This document shows, piece by piece, positions 1 to 10,305 of a stretch of 64,000 nt of DNA (position 1 is its first letter; each line of letters begins with the position of its first letter). The DNA is taken from positions 127,797,976-127,861,975 of the forward strand of contig NC_086021.1 in NCBI RefSeq assembly GCF_036323735.1, read 5' to 3'. The notes under the pieces were generated by a model. It was not told where the DNA came from. It saw only the letters and a program-made list of their open reading frames with translations, and searched no databases. Source of the DNA: Rattus norvegicus (lineage: Eukaryota; Chordata; Mammalia; Rodentia; Muridae). The position numbers and the translations under genes are program-made.

Positions 1-2131
1 GGAGGGCATCTGAACAACACTAGAGGCTGTCTTCTGGCCTGCACACATATGCACTTAGACACATATGCACACCTTTAAAATAATCACAGAATTAGTCTTT
101 GGCTCACAAAAAAATGGGTAATTCTCTAACAATTCTGGGGACACTAGTAAGCTTTCAGATACAAAGAGTCTTTATCAGATAAAAATACATTTAAGTTACT
201 TGACCAAATCAACAAAATCTACAACATTTATGCTCATAAGCTTAGGATGTAAAACTGTTGCTGCCAATCATAGCCCATTCTGATAGTTACAGAAGAAAAT
301 ACCACTTATCAGTTCTGTGGTTTCTCTCCCATATCTAAACCACACTCATCAGAAAGGCTCTAATATATCGTATCTTCAACCATCGTCTCCATACTTAAAA
401 ACAAGTGTGAGTGCACATGTGTAAGTTTATGTATGATTATGTACACATATGCACGCCCTCAGCAGTCTTGGATCCCTGAAGCTGCAGTCACAAGCAGCTT
501 GGCTCTGAGCAGGGTGGGTGCTGGAAACTGAAGCCAGGTCATCTGTAAGATCCGTACACACCAACTGCTGAGCCATCTCTCCAGTCCCATCTCCATAACT
601 ATTTGTATGTCTTATGAAAACAGGACCTAAATTCTTGACCAGATCACATGAAGTTCCAAATATAAAAACTTTCTAGCATCTGTTTAATTTATGACTAAGA
701 GAAAATTTTAAACCAAATTCTAGAGTCATCATTTCTCTAAATTCTTCAGTACTTTCACTCCTTCCTATATTATTCCAAACATATCTATGTATATGTATTA
801 TAACACACAGACACACACAGAGATACAAATATAAACTTGTAATCCTGTGTAAAGCAGGTAGTGCCTGAGAAAGCTACAGGCTTTGGATCCTCTGGAGCTG
901 GAGTTATAGGCACTTTTGAGCTGTACGACTGGGTGCTCAAAACAAAACTTGTGTCCTCTGCAAGAGCGATATATGCTCTGAACACAGAGCTCATCCCAAC
1001 ATTGTATAATGAAAGCAAAAGTGTCACCAACACCCCTGTAAAACTTCAAGACAGAAGCTGGGGATGTAGCATAGTTGGCCAAGTTTGCCTAGCTTGAATG
1101 AAGCCCTGGTTTACATCCCCACTGCATAAAATCAGGCACAGCTCAGCACTTAAGAGTGCTGGCTACTCTTCTGGGGGACGCAGGTTCAATTCCTAATACT
1201 CACACCAATGCCACAGCTATCTGTAACTCCACTCCCAGAGATTCTGACACTCTCTTCTGGCCTGTATACACATGTGGTATACATACACTTAAAAAAAAAA
1301 AATACAGAAGCACAAAATAAAAATAAAATCTCCCAATAAACACCTGGGAACATTATATTATAAAATGTAAGAAGTTCATTAATACAATTTCAGCCCCTGC
1401 ATTTCAATTAACCTTTAAGAAACTCCACATATCAGTGGTTATGAGCACTGACTGCTCTTTCAGAGGTCCTAAGTTCAATTCCCAGCAACCACATAGTGGC
1501 TCCCAATTGTAATGGGATCTGATGCCCTCTTCTGGTGTGTCTGAATGAAGACAGCTACCGTGTACTCCCACACATGAATAAATAAATCTTTAAAAAAGAA
1601 AAGAAACTCCACATAGTAAGTTGCAGTATTAAAAAAAAAATCCCAATTACATGAAAATGTCACATAAACATCATCTAACCATATGTCTTTATGAAGTCAG
1701 ATTTTCTCAACATATACTTCAATCTAAGCAATTTATCACAGGACTGAGGAAAGAATGCAGTACAAGGGCCTGTCCTCTCTCATGCCAGATCTTAATTAAA
1801 GACATCTCAAAGACCACACTGCTACTCTTCTCTGACTTTTTTTCCTTTGAGACAAGTTTTTATATAGCTCAGGCTGTCCTTCAACTCACTATGAAGCCAA
1901 GGCTAGTTTTGAATTCCTGACCCTCCTATCTCTAATTCTTAAACCACCCTTGGCTTATCCATTAACTTTTAAAAATTATATTCATTAAAAATGTTACTTA
2001 TACTGGGTAGTAATAGCACATGCCTTTAATTCCAGCACTCAGGAGGGAGAGGAAGGTGGATCTGTGAATTCAAGGTCAGCCTGGTCTATAGAGTGAGTTC
2101 CAGGATGGCCAAGGCTACACAGAGCAACCCT

Positions 2132-2175
<44 letters not shown>

Positions 2176-2913
2176 ACACACAAAAAATGTTAAATGAATG
2201 TATAATGAGCTTATTGTTGCTACTTTAAAATAACGAATATCTCAATATTTTGTTTTAATTTCTATTTAAAAATTATTTTATATTATGTATACGGGTATTT
2301 TTGCTGTATGTATGTCTGTGCACCAAATATATGCCTGGTGCTATGGAGACCAGAAGAGGGCATCAGATCTCCTGGAACTGAAATTATAGAAAGTTGTAAG
2401 CTGGCATGTGAGTCCTGGGAACAGAACTCAGGTCCTCTGGAAGAACAGCCAGTACTCTTAACTATTGAGCCATCTCTCCAACCTTTGTTTTGATTTCTAA
2501 AAGAGAAAAACAAACAAACAAAAGCCTCGAGGAAGACCAGAAAAATTATTCGACAAGTTAAGAAACCTGCTGCCAAGTCTGGTGACCTGAGTTCAATCCC
2601 TAGAACCTACACAAATGGTCTTCTGACATTCATACTCATGCCATGGCTATGTGTGTACAAACACCACAACAAACTCAAATGTTTAAAAAAAATTTTTTAA
2701 AAAGGGCTTTTTAAGCCCATAATTTTTTAAAAGACTATGAATTCTGAAAGCCTGAAAACTGCTGACACAGGTCTGCAGACTGAGACTCATGGGCTATGGT
2801 TTCAGCTCTGATGGGCCACAACCACATACTACTCTTTCTTCTGTAAAGTTAGGAGGCTGGGACCAGATGACCATTAAGTCAAAGGAAAAGTCTATTAATT
2901 TCATATTCTTTAC
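1..2913. other. Tmem87a intron 3 (part)
   Basis: No coding sequence was recognised. It is packed with aged SINEs: B3-like minus pieces near 400-590 and 2275-2490, an ID/B4-like piece 1057-1135, B2-like copies 1139-1320 and 1432-1606, a B1 minus piece 1838-1945, a B1 at 2004-2128 with a roughly 45-nt A tail, and a B4-like piece 2546-2700. Confidence 0.7.
2004..2174 (+). mobile_element. B1 SINE with long A tail
   Basis: Classic B1 order: cacatgcctttaattccagcactcagg, then aaggtcagcctggtctatag, then about 45 A residues. Confidence 0.85.
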
Positions 2914-2999
2914 CTTGAAATTGTAGACTTCATTGTAGCAATCAGCACTTTTCAGAAACCAGGTTATATTCAAAGACTGGTCACAAGGCTCACCATCAA
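2914..2999 (-). CDS. Tmem87a: Tmem87a coding exon 3
   Basis: The minus-strand acceptor is ctttcatag| and the donor TTCAAG|gtaaag. It encodes FDGEPCDQSLNITWFLKSAD and CYNEVYNFK, close to human FDGEPCDLSLNITWYLKSAD. NIT is another likely glycosylation site, and the two cysteines probably form a luminal disulfide. The 86-nt exon ends in phase 0. The next exon was looked for to position 1 and not found, so it lies left of the window. Confidence 0.94.
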
Positions 3000-3930
3000 C
3001 TATGAAAGAAGAAATCATTGTAAACACGAGGGGGTTCCAAATGAAGCAGTCTTTCAGCATCTCTCTATCAATTTCTATTCTTTTTATTTTCCTCCCTAGC
3101 TTAGATACTCAATATTCCTTCTTTAAACATAAGGAACTCAGGTCATACAAAGAACTGTTTTGTTCTTTTTTCTTGTGTTTGTTTTGAGGCAGGACTTGAG
3201 GGTAAGCCAGTCTCAAATTCATTGCCATCCTTCTGTCTCAGGCTCCCAAGTGTTGAGATTACAGGAGTGAGCTACATTCCCAGATTCCTAGGTAGCCTTT
3301 AGATAACATTGCTGCTCCCTCAGAAATTGTAGTTAAGCAGGTTTTCTTTCTTTATTCTCTTTGGAACTATAGGTCTATTCCTATGTCCCAAACCTCAAAT
3401 TTCTAGACTTCTATAGTATTCAAGTATTTACCAGGCAGAACACACACATACAAATGTTCGATGTTAGATTAAGAGAGGAATGGGGAAAAACAAATGGTCA
3501 AAGGTCTTTTAAAAGTCCACAATTTTACTGGAGAAATACAGAAAAACATTATCAGAGATAGCATAATATTTGATTATTAAATGGTTTTCAAACAGACCCA
3601 CTGAGAGAAAATTCATGGCTTGGTCTTTGAAAATTGGCAAGAATGCACAAAGGGGCCTAGAGAAATGGCTCAGAAGTTAGGAGCACTGGCCGCTCTTCCA
3701 GAGAACCAAGGTTCAGTTTCTAGCATCCACATGGTAGCTCATGGTTGTCTGTCACTCCAATTCTGGAGAATCTGATCTGACAACCACTGTCTACCCTTAT
3801 TGATACCATCAATCTAGCTCCAGGTTCAGTGAGAGACTCTGTTTCAGGGAATAAAGTGGAGACAGACAGATATACACTTGACAGATATCCTTCTCTGACC
3901 TGCACAGGCTCACACAAACACCTGAACACG

Positions 3931-3931
<1 letters not shown>

Positions 3932-3987
<56 letters not shown>
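3932..3987 (+). repeat. (CA)n microsatellite
   Basis: 28 uninterrupted CA units at the end of a B2-like copy. It generates spurious His/Thr and Cys/Val frames. Confidence 0.98.
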
Positions 3988-3989
<2 letters not shown>

Positions 3990-6629
3990 CACATACACAC
4001 AACAAAACCCCACAGTTTGGAACCTGATATTTGAAAGAACCAAAGCACCACTCCTAAGATGTGATAAGGTAAGTCCAACTGTCCTGGGAGAGGAGAGCAA
4101 GATGCCAGACTCCTGTGTGCAAACACGCCAAACATAAGCACGACGGCAGGGCTTGGCATTGCTTGCCTGGAACTCTAGCACTTAGCAGGTGGAAACAGGA
4201 GGGTCAGGAGTTCAGGGCCAACTTCAGCTTCATGAGACTGTCTCCAAAAACAACAACAACAACAACAAAAACCACACATAACTGCATTTAAAATTTAACT
4301 TTTGGCTTATAACAAAAGAAACATCTAATCAAAACTTCCTCTTTGATTCTAGCTTTGGATGAAACAAAATACTAAAGATTCCTTAATCTTTGCAAGCATA
4401 ACAAAAAATCAGTATGAATACATTTAGGAATCTTTTTTTATTTATTTACTTTATGTATATGAGTGTTTTGTCACATGTATGTCTATATCATGTGTATCCT
4501 GGAATTAGAGTTATGAACAGTTGTGAATCACCATGTGGGATAATGGGAATTGAACTTGGGTTTTCTGCAAGAACAAGTGCTCTTAACCACAAGTCCAACT
4601 TTCCAGCCCCCGGAATCTACTTTAATTCACAACAAAAGATGCAACCAGGAAGCTGTAACCCACATATTGATTCCCAGCACTTGGGAGACAAGCAGATCTC
4701 TGTGAGTTCCAGGCCTGTCTGGTCTACATAGTGAGTTCTAGGATAGCCAGGACTACATAGAGAAACTCTCTCAAAAAACAAAAAATAATTGAAATTTTAA
4801 GATAATAAAAATAAGCAAAAAACGGTTTCTAGTTTTGTTTTACATGGTTTTCTCAAATAGCCTTTAAAACTTTTTTTAATTATCATTTTATGTATATGGT
4901 TATTTTGCCTGTTTTATCTATGTACCATTAATGAGCCTGATGCCCAGAAAGGCCAGAAGAGGGTGTCAGATCCCTGCAACTAGAGTTACAAATGATTGTG
5001 AACTGAAATGTGGGTGCTGGAATCAAACCTGGGTCCTCTGAAAGGATAGCTAGTGCCATCTCTCCAGCCCCTACACTAATTTTAAAATGTCTAACAGTTT
5101 TTGCAGAGCTGTATTAGAGTATGCAAAAATCTGACCAGCTGAGAATTTATGGAAAAGATAAAAAAACTATAATTTGGCTACTAACAGGGGAGAACATAAA
5201 AAGATAGGGATTGTTATTTTAAAATCAGAAAACAGGGCCAGCAAGGTGGGCCAGGGAATGAGTCTAAAGTGCCTAGTTCTGTTCCCAGGAACCACATGGT
5301 AGAAGACGACAATGACTCTGTAAAGTGATTTCTACGCATGCACCATGCAATGCCTTCATTCACAAGCATACAGGAAATAAGTGGACAGACGGATGGATAG
5401 TAGGATGGAATTTTTTAGATCCTTAGGAAAAGATAAGCTGGGAATTTTGTTACAAACACAGAAGTAAGTATTAAAGGACAGGTAAGACATGTTTAGAACT
5501 TTGAATTACAAGCATTGAGAGACAAAGAACATGGTCCCACCTGCGCTACGGAAGCCAGACGCCATAATCATAAAGTATAAACTCAGAGACTGGATAAATA
5601 TGAGAAACTACGGGGATAACAAAGAAGAACTAAAAACAAGATTTAAGGAGCCTTGAATCTTTCAAAAAACAACAAAATGAAGACATTTAAAAATATGTAG
5701 ATTGTTAAACTTGGTGAAATACCGTATGGTCAAAAACAAACTAGAAAAAGGCAGTACACAGAGGAGTACAACACATCATCAAGGTGTGCTACAACTACAG
5801 CCTTCCATTCCTCACAGCTATGAGTAACAGCCAGTAAACCAACCTTACCAGACCAGAGTAAATTGGTTCAAATCAAATTTAAGTCATTAGGAGACATTTT
5901 CACGGATGTAGTATTATTCAAGCTTTTTTTCTGTGGCTGGATAAAACATCCTCAAAGAGCAAGTTGGGAGAGAAAGGGTTTATTTGAATATGAAATCCCA
6001 GGTTCACTCCATCACTGGAAGGAGTAGTCTAGGCAGCAGAAACTAGAGGCCGCTAATCACATCATATCTACTCTCAAAAACAAGGAGGGAGGAATTAATG
6101 CAGGCATTCATGCTGTTCAACTCAGATTTCTCCTACACAATTCAGGACCCAAACCCAGGGAATGGAACTTCCCACATTGATTAACATAATCAAAACAATC
6201 TCTCCACACACATGCCCACTGACCAACCGGATCTAGACAACCCCTCACTCAGATTCTTTTCCCAAGTTATTCTGAGCTGTGCTGTTGGCAATTAAAGCTG
6301 TCATGAGTATATTCTTCACAGGAATTTACCTACTCCTTTCACTCCCACTAGTGTGTATGCTCAACGAGAGAAGAGAGGTTTTCTATCACTTCTCTGTTAC
6401 TTAAGAGTACTCAGCACACAGAAGTTATTTTACAACCACTTATTAAACAAAAGAATAAAATTACCCAACTATGACTTTATTGCATTTTCAGGGAGAAAGG
6501 CAAGCTCAAAAAAACACATGGAGCAAGATTTGGATAGTTTATGTCTAATATCCTAGCACTTGAGAAATTGAGTCTAAGGCTGGCCTTGGGCTACCTAGTA
6601 AGAACCTTTTTCAAAAAAACAGAGAAGCC

Positions 6630-6790
6630 TGGTAGGCAGTGGTGGTGCACACCTTTAATCTCAGCACTTGGGAGGCAGAGGTAGACAGATTTCAGTGAGT
6701 TCTAGGACAGTCTGGTCTACAGACAGAATTCCAGGACAGCCAAAGTTATAGAGAGAAATCCTGTCTCAAAGCAAACAAAAAAACAAATAG
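6630..6790 (+). mobile_element. B1 SINE
   Basis: Recognised by GGTGGTGCACACCTTTAATC, CAGCACTTGGGAGGCAGAGG and CCTGTCTCAAA. Confidence 0.85.
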
Positions 6791-7481
6791 GGTCACATGA
6801 CATCGATGATCTAGAATACTATCCCCACCTCAAAACAGAGCTACCCAAGATCATGAACTTTCTTAAAAAAAAACAAAAACAAAAAACCTTTCAGAACTAA
6901 GAGGAAGTTTTAGGTTTTAATACACATGGGACAGTTTAGCTCCAGATCCTGTGTTTCTCTCACTAGAAAAACTGGTTTTCCTCTATACAATGCCTATTTC
7001 CTGGTAATATCTCTGAACTCAATGTTCCTTCAAGTGTTAAACACTCCCTTGGTAAACAGTCTGAATATCTTAGTCAATGGTCTCACAAACTTGGGCCATG
7101 TTTTCAGTAAACAGCTGATAGGCAACAAGAACAAAATTTTGTTCTGACCCAGAACAGACTAAAAACGATGCAAGCACTCGACAAACAAAATTATTAAGCT
7201 GAAATGTGATTAAATATATAATTTATATAATATATACACACTGTATAATATAACTCAATAGGAATTCAACAAAGTATACATTGAGTATGCAATACAAATA
7301 TGTAAGATAAGCTACATATAATAGTGTATCTACACATAATATGGCAAACTGAGAAACAAGACAATAAAAATTCATATAAGTGCTCAGAATATTACTCACA
7401 GATCGGACTTTATATACTAAATATTTTTATCTAAACAATGCCAGGTTATTACATTTCTGGACTTAAAAATATATTAAGGGG

Positions 7482-7574
7482 GGATTGGGGATTTAGTTCA
7501 GTGGTAGGGCGCCTGCCTAGCAAAAGCAAGGCCCTGGGCTCGGTCCTCAGCTCCGGAAAAAAAAAAAGAAAAAG
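7482..7574 (+). mobile_element. ID SINE
   Basis: ggggatt(t/g)agttcagtggtagggcg body with an A-rich tail. It is flanked by an exact duplication of AAAAATATATTAAGGGG (7465-7481 and 7575-7591), which fixes its borders. Several substitutions suggest it is one of the older ID copies here. Confidence 0.9.
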
Positions 7575-7965
7575 AAAAATATATTAAGGGGCTAGGGAAA
7601 TGGCTTTGTTGGTAAGATGCTTGCTTGCCACACCAAGCATCAGGACCTGAGTTCAGATCCCTAGTATTCATGTAAAACTGTGATCCATGCTGTTAATTCC
7701 AGTGCTGGGGAGAAACATGCAGGAAGATCCCTGGGACGTGCTAGTCAGCCAGTCTAGCCAATCCTCAAGCTCCAAGGTCAGGGAGAGCCCTTGTCTCAGA
7801 AAAATAGGACTGATAGCAACTGAGCAAGACACAGCAATTGACCTTTGACCTTCACACGTGTTCCTATATGCATATAAGTACACACACATACAGAAGCAAA
7901 CCAGACAGAGAATAATTTTCTAAGTTTAAAGGGCCCGAATAACTTACTAAAGTTTAAAAACTCAC

Positions 7966-8026
7966 ATTTCAGTACGATGGTAGTATTTCTGAAGAGAATC
8001 TTTCCAAAATTAAAATAACTTTTCCC
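7966..8026 (-). CDS. Tmem87a: Tmem87a coding exon 2
   Basis: The minus-strand acceptor is atatttgcag| and the donor GAAAT|gtgagt. It encodes GKSYFNFGKILFRNTTIVLK and one base of Phe, matching the luminal N-terminal segment of the human protein (GKNYFSFGKILFRNTTIFLK). NTT is a potential N-glycosylation site. Its phase joins exon 1 to exon 3 exactly. Confidence 0.94.
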
Positions 8027-9165
8027 CTGCAAATATAAAAGAAAGATAATTAACATCAGGACATTTCTATTTTCAAAACAGAATATGAATACCTACATTT
8101 ATAAAATATTCAAATTAATTTTCTTAATCAGAAAGACAGTAACATTTCTTTTAGTGAAAGTCAATTACATCCTAACTATTGGCTCTTGCCCCTCCCAGCA
8201 GGCCATAAAGCCTATGTGGGAAGCTGCTACAAACTTCAAGCTAACTTAAAAGTGCTTGTGAGATGGACAGTCCCTTTTCTTTTTTAACTCACGAATCATT
8301 CCTCAGAATAACCGATCATTACTTTGAGTAACCTTTCAGCAGTTTTACTTTTAAACTTAAAAGGACTTAACTATTAATCATTTCAGCAACAAATAGAAAA
8401 CTACAATTCAAAACCCAAAAGTCTTTACTAACGTGAATCCAAGCTGTAATATTTGCAATATAAATGTACAGTGAACAGGACAAAAAAAATGAAGCAAAAA
8501 GGTCAGCAAAATGGCTAATTGTTTTTAAAGCAGTTCTCACTTAAATCTGGTTTTTGTGGTTTTGTCAGTCAAACGAGACTCTAAAACTGGGAGGGGAATG
8601 GGTCAACGGAGCAGTTAACTATCCAAAAGAAAGACTATCCTTACCACGTAATATTTCTGAATTGTTTCGTTTTGGCCATTCCCATGTTAAAATGCATTTT
8701 TTTTAAATCCCCAAGTCTTCTAATCATAAAAACATTTCGAAGTTTAAACCAAACCACTTCATCCATAGAACTATTTTTACAAACACACACACCAGCTAAA
8801 AATAGTCTTCTAGTCACATATTCCTTTCATTCGACACCTAGGTTGCTGGATTTTGTAACATTCTAGTTGAAAGAGAAACTACTGCGTCTACCAGTGTATT
8901 AAGTTTCTCTCCTGTTCGGCGCAGAAAGTTCTGTTACTCTCCCGGTAAGAACACGCTTGGACCTGACACTCCTCCTAGTCTACAGCAAATGGCGCAACTC
9001 TCAGCTCTGGGCAGGTAGGAAGGACCCTTTCTGCAGCTACTCCGACGCTCTGGTTATCCCACCCACTTTCGGAACCCGACTTTCGAAAAATCTTCCTGGA
9101 CCCCTTGGGCCACCGTAGCCCCACCTCTTACCCTCTCCAGACTCAGTAGCGACTCCAACACTCAC
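8027..9165. other. Tmem87a intron 1
   Basis: No gene and no clear SINE were recognised, which is unusual in this window. The right third grows CpG-richer toward the promoter. The freedom from repeats next to a first exon may mean regulatory sequence, but no specific element is claimed. Confidence 0.5.
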
Positions 9166-9321
9166 CGACGGCATCGGTACGTGCCACTTGGATCTATCCG
9201 CAGCAAACACGGGTGCTGGACCTGCACCAAGAAACGACAATGGGAACGGCTGCGCCCCTAAAAGAAGAAAAATAACAGGAGACACCTGAAGCCACGCAGC
9301 CACCGCCATCTTCACGGCCAT
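9166..9321 (-). CDS. Tmem87a: Tmem87a coding exon 1
   Basis: It encodes the N-terminal signal sequence and first mature residues of Tmem87a, a GOLD-domain seven-transmembrane Golgi protein linked to mechanosensing and Golgi pH control (family knowledge). Reading the minus strand, the hydrophobic run WLQVSPVIFLLLGAQPFPLS is followed by AADRSKWHVPMPS, and the exon ends TCG|gtgagt. Two in-frame ATGs exist. The one at 9309 has A at -3 and matches the human start (MAAAAWLQV); the one at 9321 adds MAVK but has a weak context. The human-like start at 9309 is preferred, giving 48 residues. Confidence 0.93.
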
Positions 9322-9700
9322 AGAGCGCCTACCAAAAGCATTGAGCCTTCTTCCGGCTAGCTAGTCCCGCCTTCTTCCGGCTCGTCCCACTCTCTTCCGG
9401 CTTTGCTCTGTGGGCGGGATTATCCGGGTCCTTGAAACTGCGGAGTTTTTTCCCTCCGACCCTCCGAGCGCTCCGGTAACTTTGAGCCTATTGCGCAGGC
9501 GTCTTCCTTTCTCGCTGCTATCGTGACCTGGAGGTGAACTACCAGAGTTTTGAGATCTGGTGCTTCCCTCTGTTCTTCCAGCCGTTAAAGGAACTCAGTG
9601 CGTCGGTCAAGTCTTTGCTCTTCCAACTTCTTCCTGCCCCTCATCCTTTCCAAATCAAGGTCAGGCGCCGGTGAGACGTCTGTAGAAGCGCGCATACTGG
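9322..9700. promoter_or_regulatory. Bidirectional CpG-rich promoter of Tmem87a and Ganc
   Basis: This is the only clearly CpG-rich stretch in the window. It sits between the divergent Tmem87a start (9309/9321) and Ganc. It contains CTTCCGG (ETS/GABP type) at 9350-9356, 9374-9380 and 9394-9400, a GGGCGG Sp1-type box at 9412-9417, and an NRF1-like core TGCGCAGGCG at 9492-9501. No TATA box is seen. This is the pattern of housekeeping divergent promoters; start sites are inferred. Confidence 0.8.
9430..9670 (+). other. Ganc: Possible Ganc 5' untranslated leader exon
   Basis: A strong donor, GCCG|gtgaga, lies at 9670/9671, about 200 nt after the ETS/NRF1 cluster and 600 nt before the ATG exon. 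It could end a non-coding first exon. The acceptor before the ATG exon is not obvious (a weak candidate is gccaggcag near 10259), so an unspliced leader is an alternative. Confidence 0.35.
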
Positions 9701-10276
9701 ATGCATGATTGACATCCAGTTTTGAGTTCTCTGGCTGTCGAGCTGCGAAAACAGAACCTAGAATTTGACAGGGCTGGAGTAGAAACGATTCATGAGCTCC
9801 AAAGTCCCGTTTGACCCTGAAAGACTGTGGGTCAGCTGCAGCATAGTTTGACAGGCAACATCAGCGTCCAGCGTCCAGAGGCACTCTCCACTTAAAAAGT
9901 GAGGAGAGATCAGTCAGGTCAGCTTTCGGTATTGTAGAGTGAGACAGGCCCTTATTGGTGCTTCCTGTTTCTCACACTCTAGATTTTAACCTCTAGGGCA
10001 GCGAGCACATCTTCTCCGCCAATAAAAGCAAGGTTCATCAGCCACTCTAAACCAAGAAATATTTACCAAGTATTATTATCCCTGCAAACACGCTGGTTTA
10101 TGCTTGAGAAAGTCCCAGGTTGGGGGAAAAAAAAATCAAGATTGGCCTCTGCCTGAAGGGGACTGTGATGAAGTACGGGTTATAATTTAGCAAGCCTGCT
10201 TGTTACCCGGATTTTTAAAGATCGCCTGAAGCTGTGACCTGAGAGTTAGGAGCCAGGCAGAGTTAACAGGGAAGCC

Positions 10277-10305
10277 ATGGAAACACCTGAGAAAAAGGAA
10301 ATCAG
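10277..10305 (+). CDS. Ganc: Ganc coding exon 1 (start codon)
   Basis: The start codon lies in a good context (gccATGG) and begins METPEKKEI, close to the human N terminus MEAAEKEEIS. The exon encodes residues 1-9 and the first two bases of Ser10, and ends CAG|gtaaag. Its upstream boundary is not defined: it may continue an unspliced leader from the promoter or be a separate second exon. It is too short for any ORF search. Confidence 0.9.

Larger units (their letters stand above)
3000..7965. other. Tmem87a intron 2
   Basis: Non-coding. It contains a B1 minus remnant 3175-3290, a B2-like copy 3655-3860, a (CA)n run, B1-like pieces at 4140-4250 and 4640-4775, B3-like minus copies 4430-4612 and 4870-5070, a rodent medium-length repeat 5935-6260 (aagggtttattt type), a B1 at 6632-6790, an AT-rich stretch 7190-7400 with no recognised repeat, an ID copy and a B4-like copy 7592-7900. 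5420-5930 shows nothing recognisable. Confidence 0.65.
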
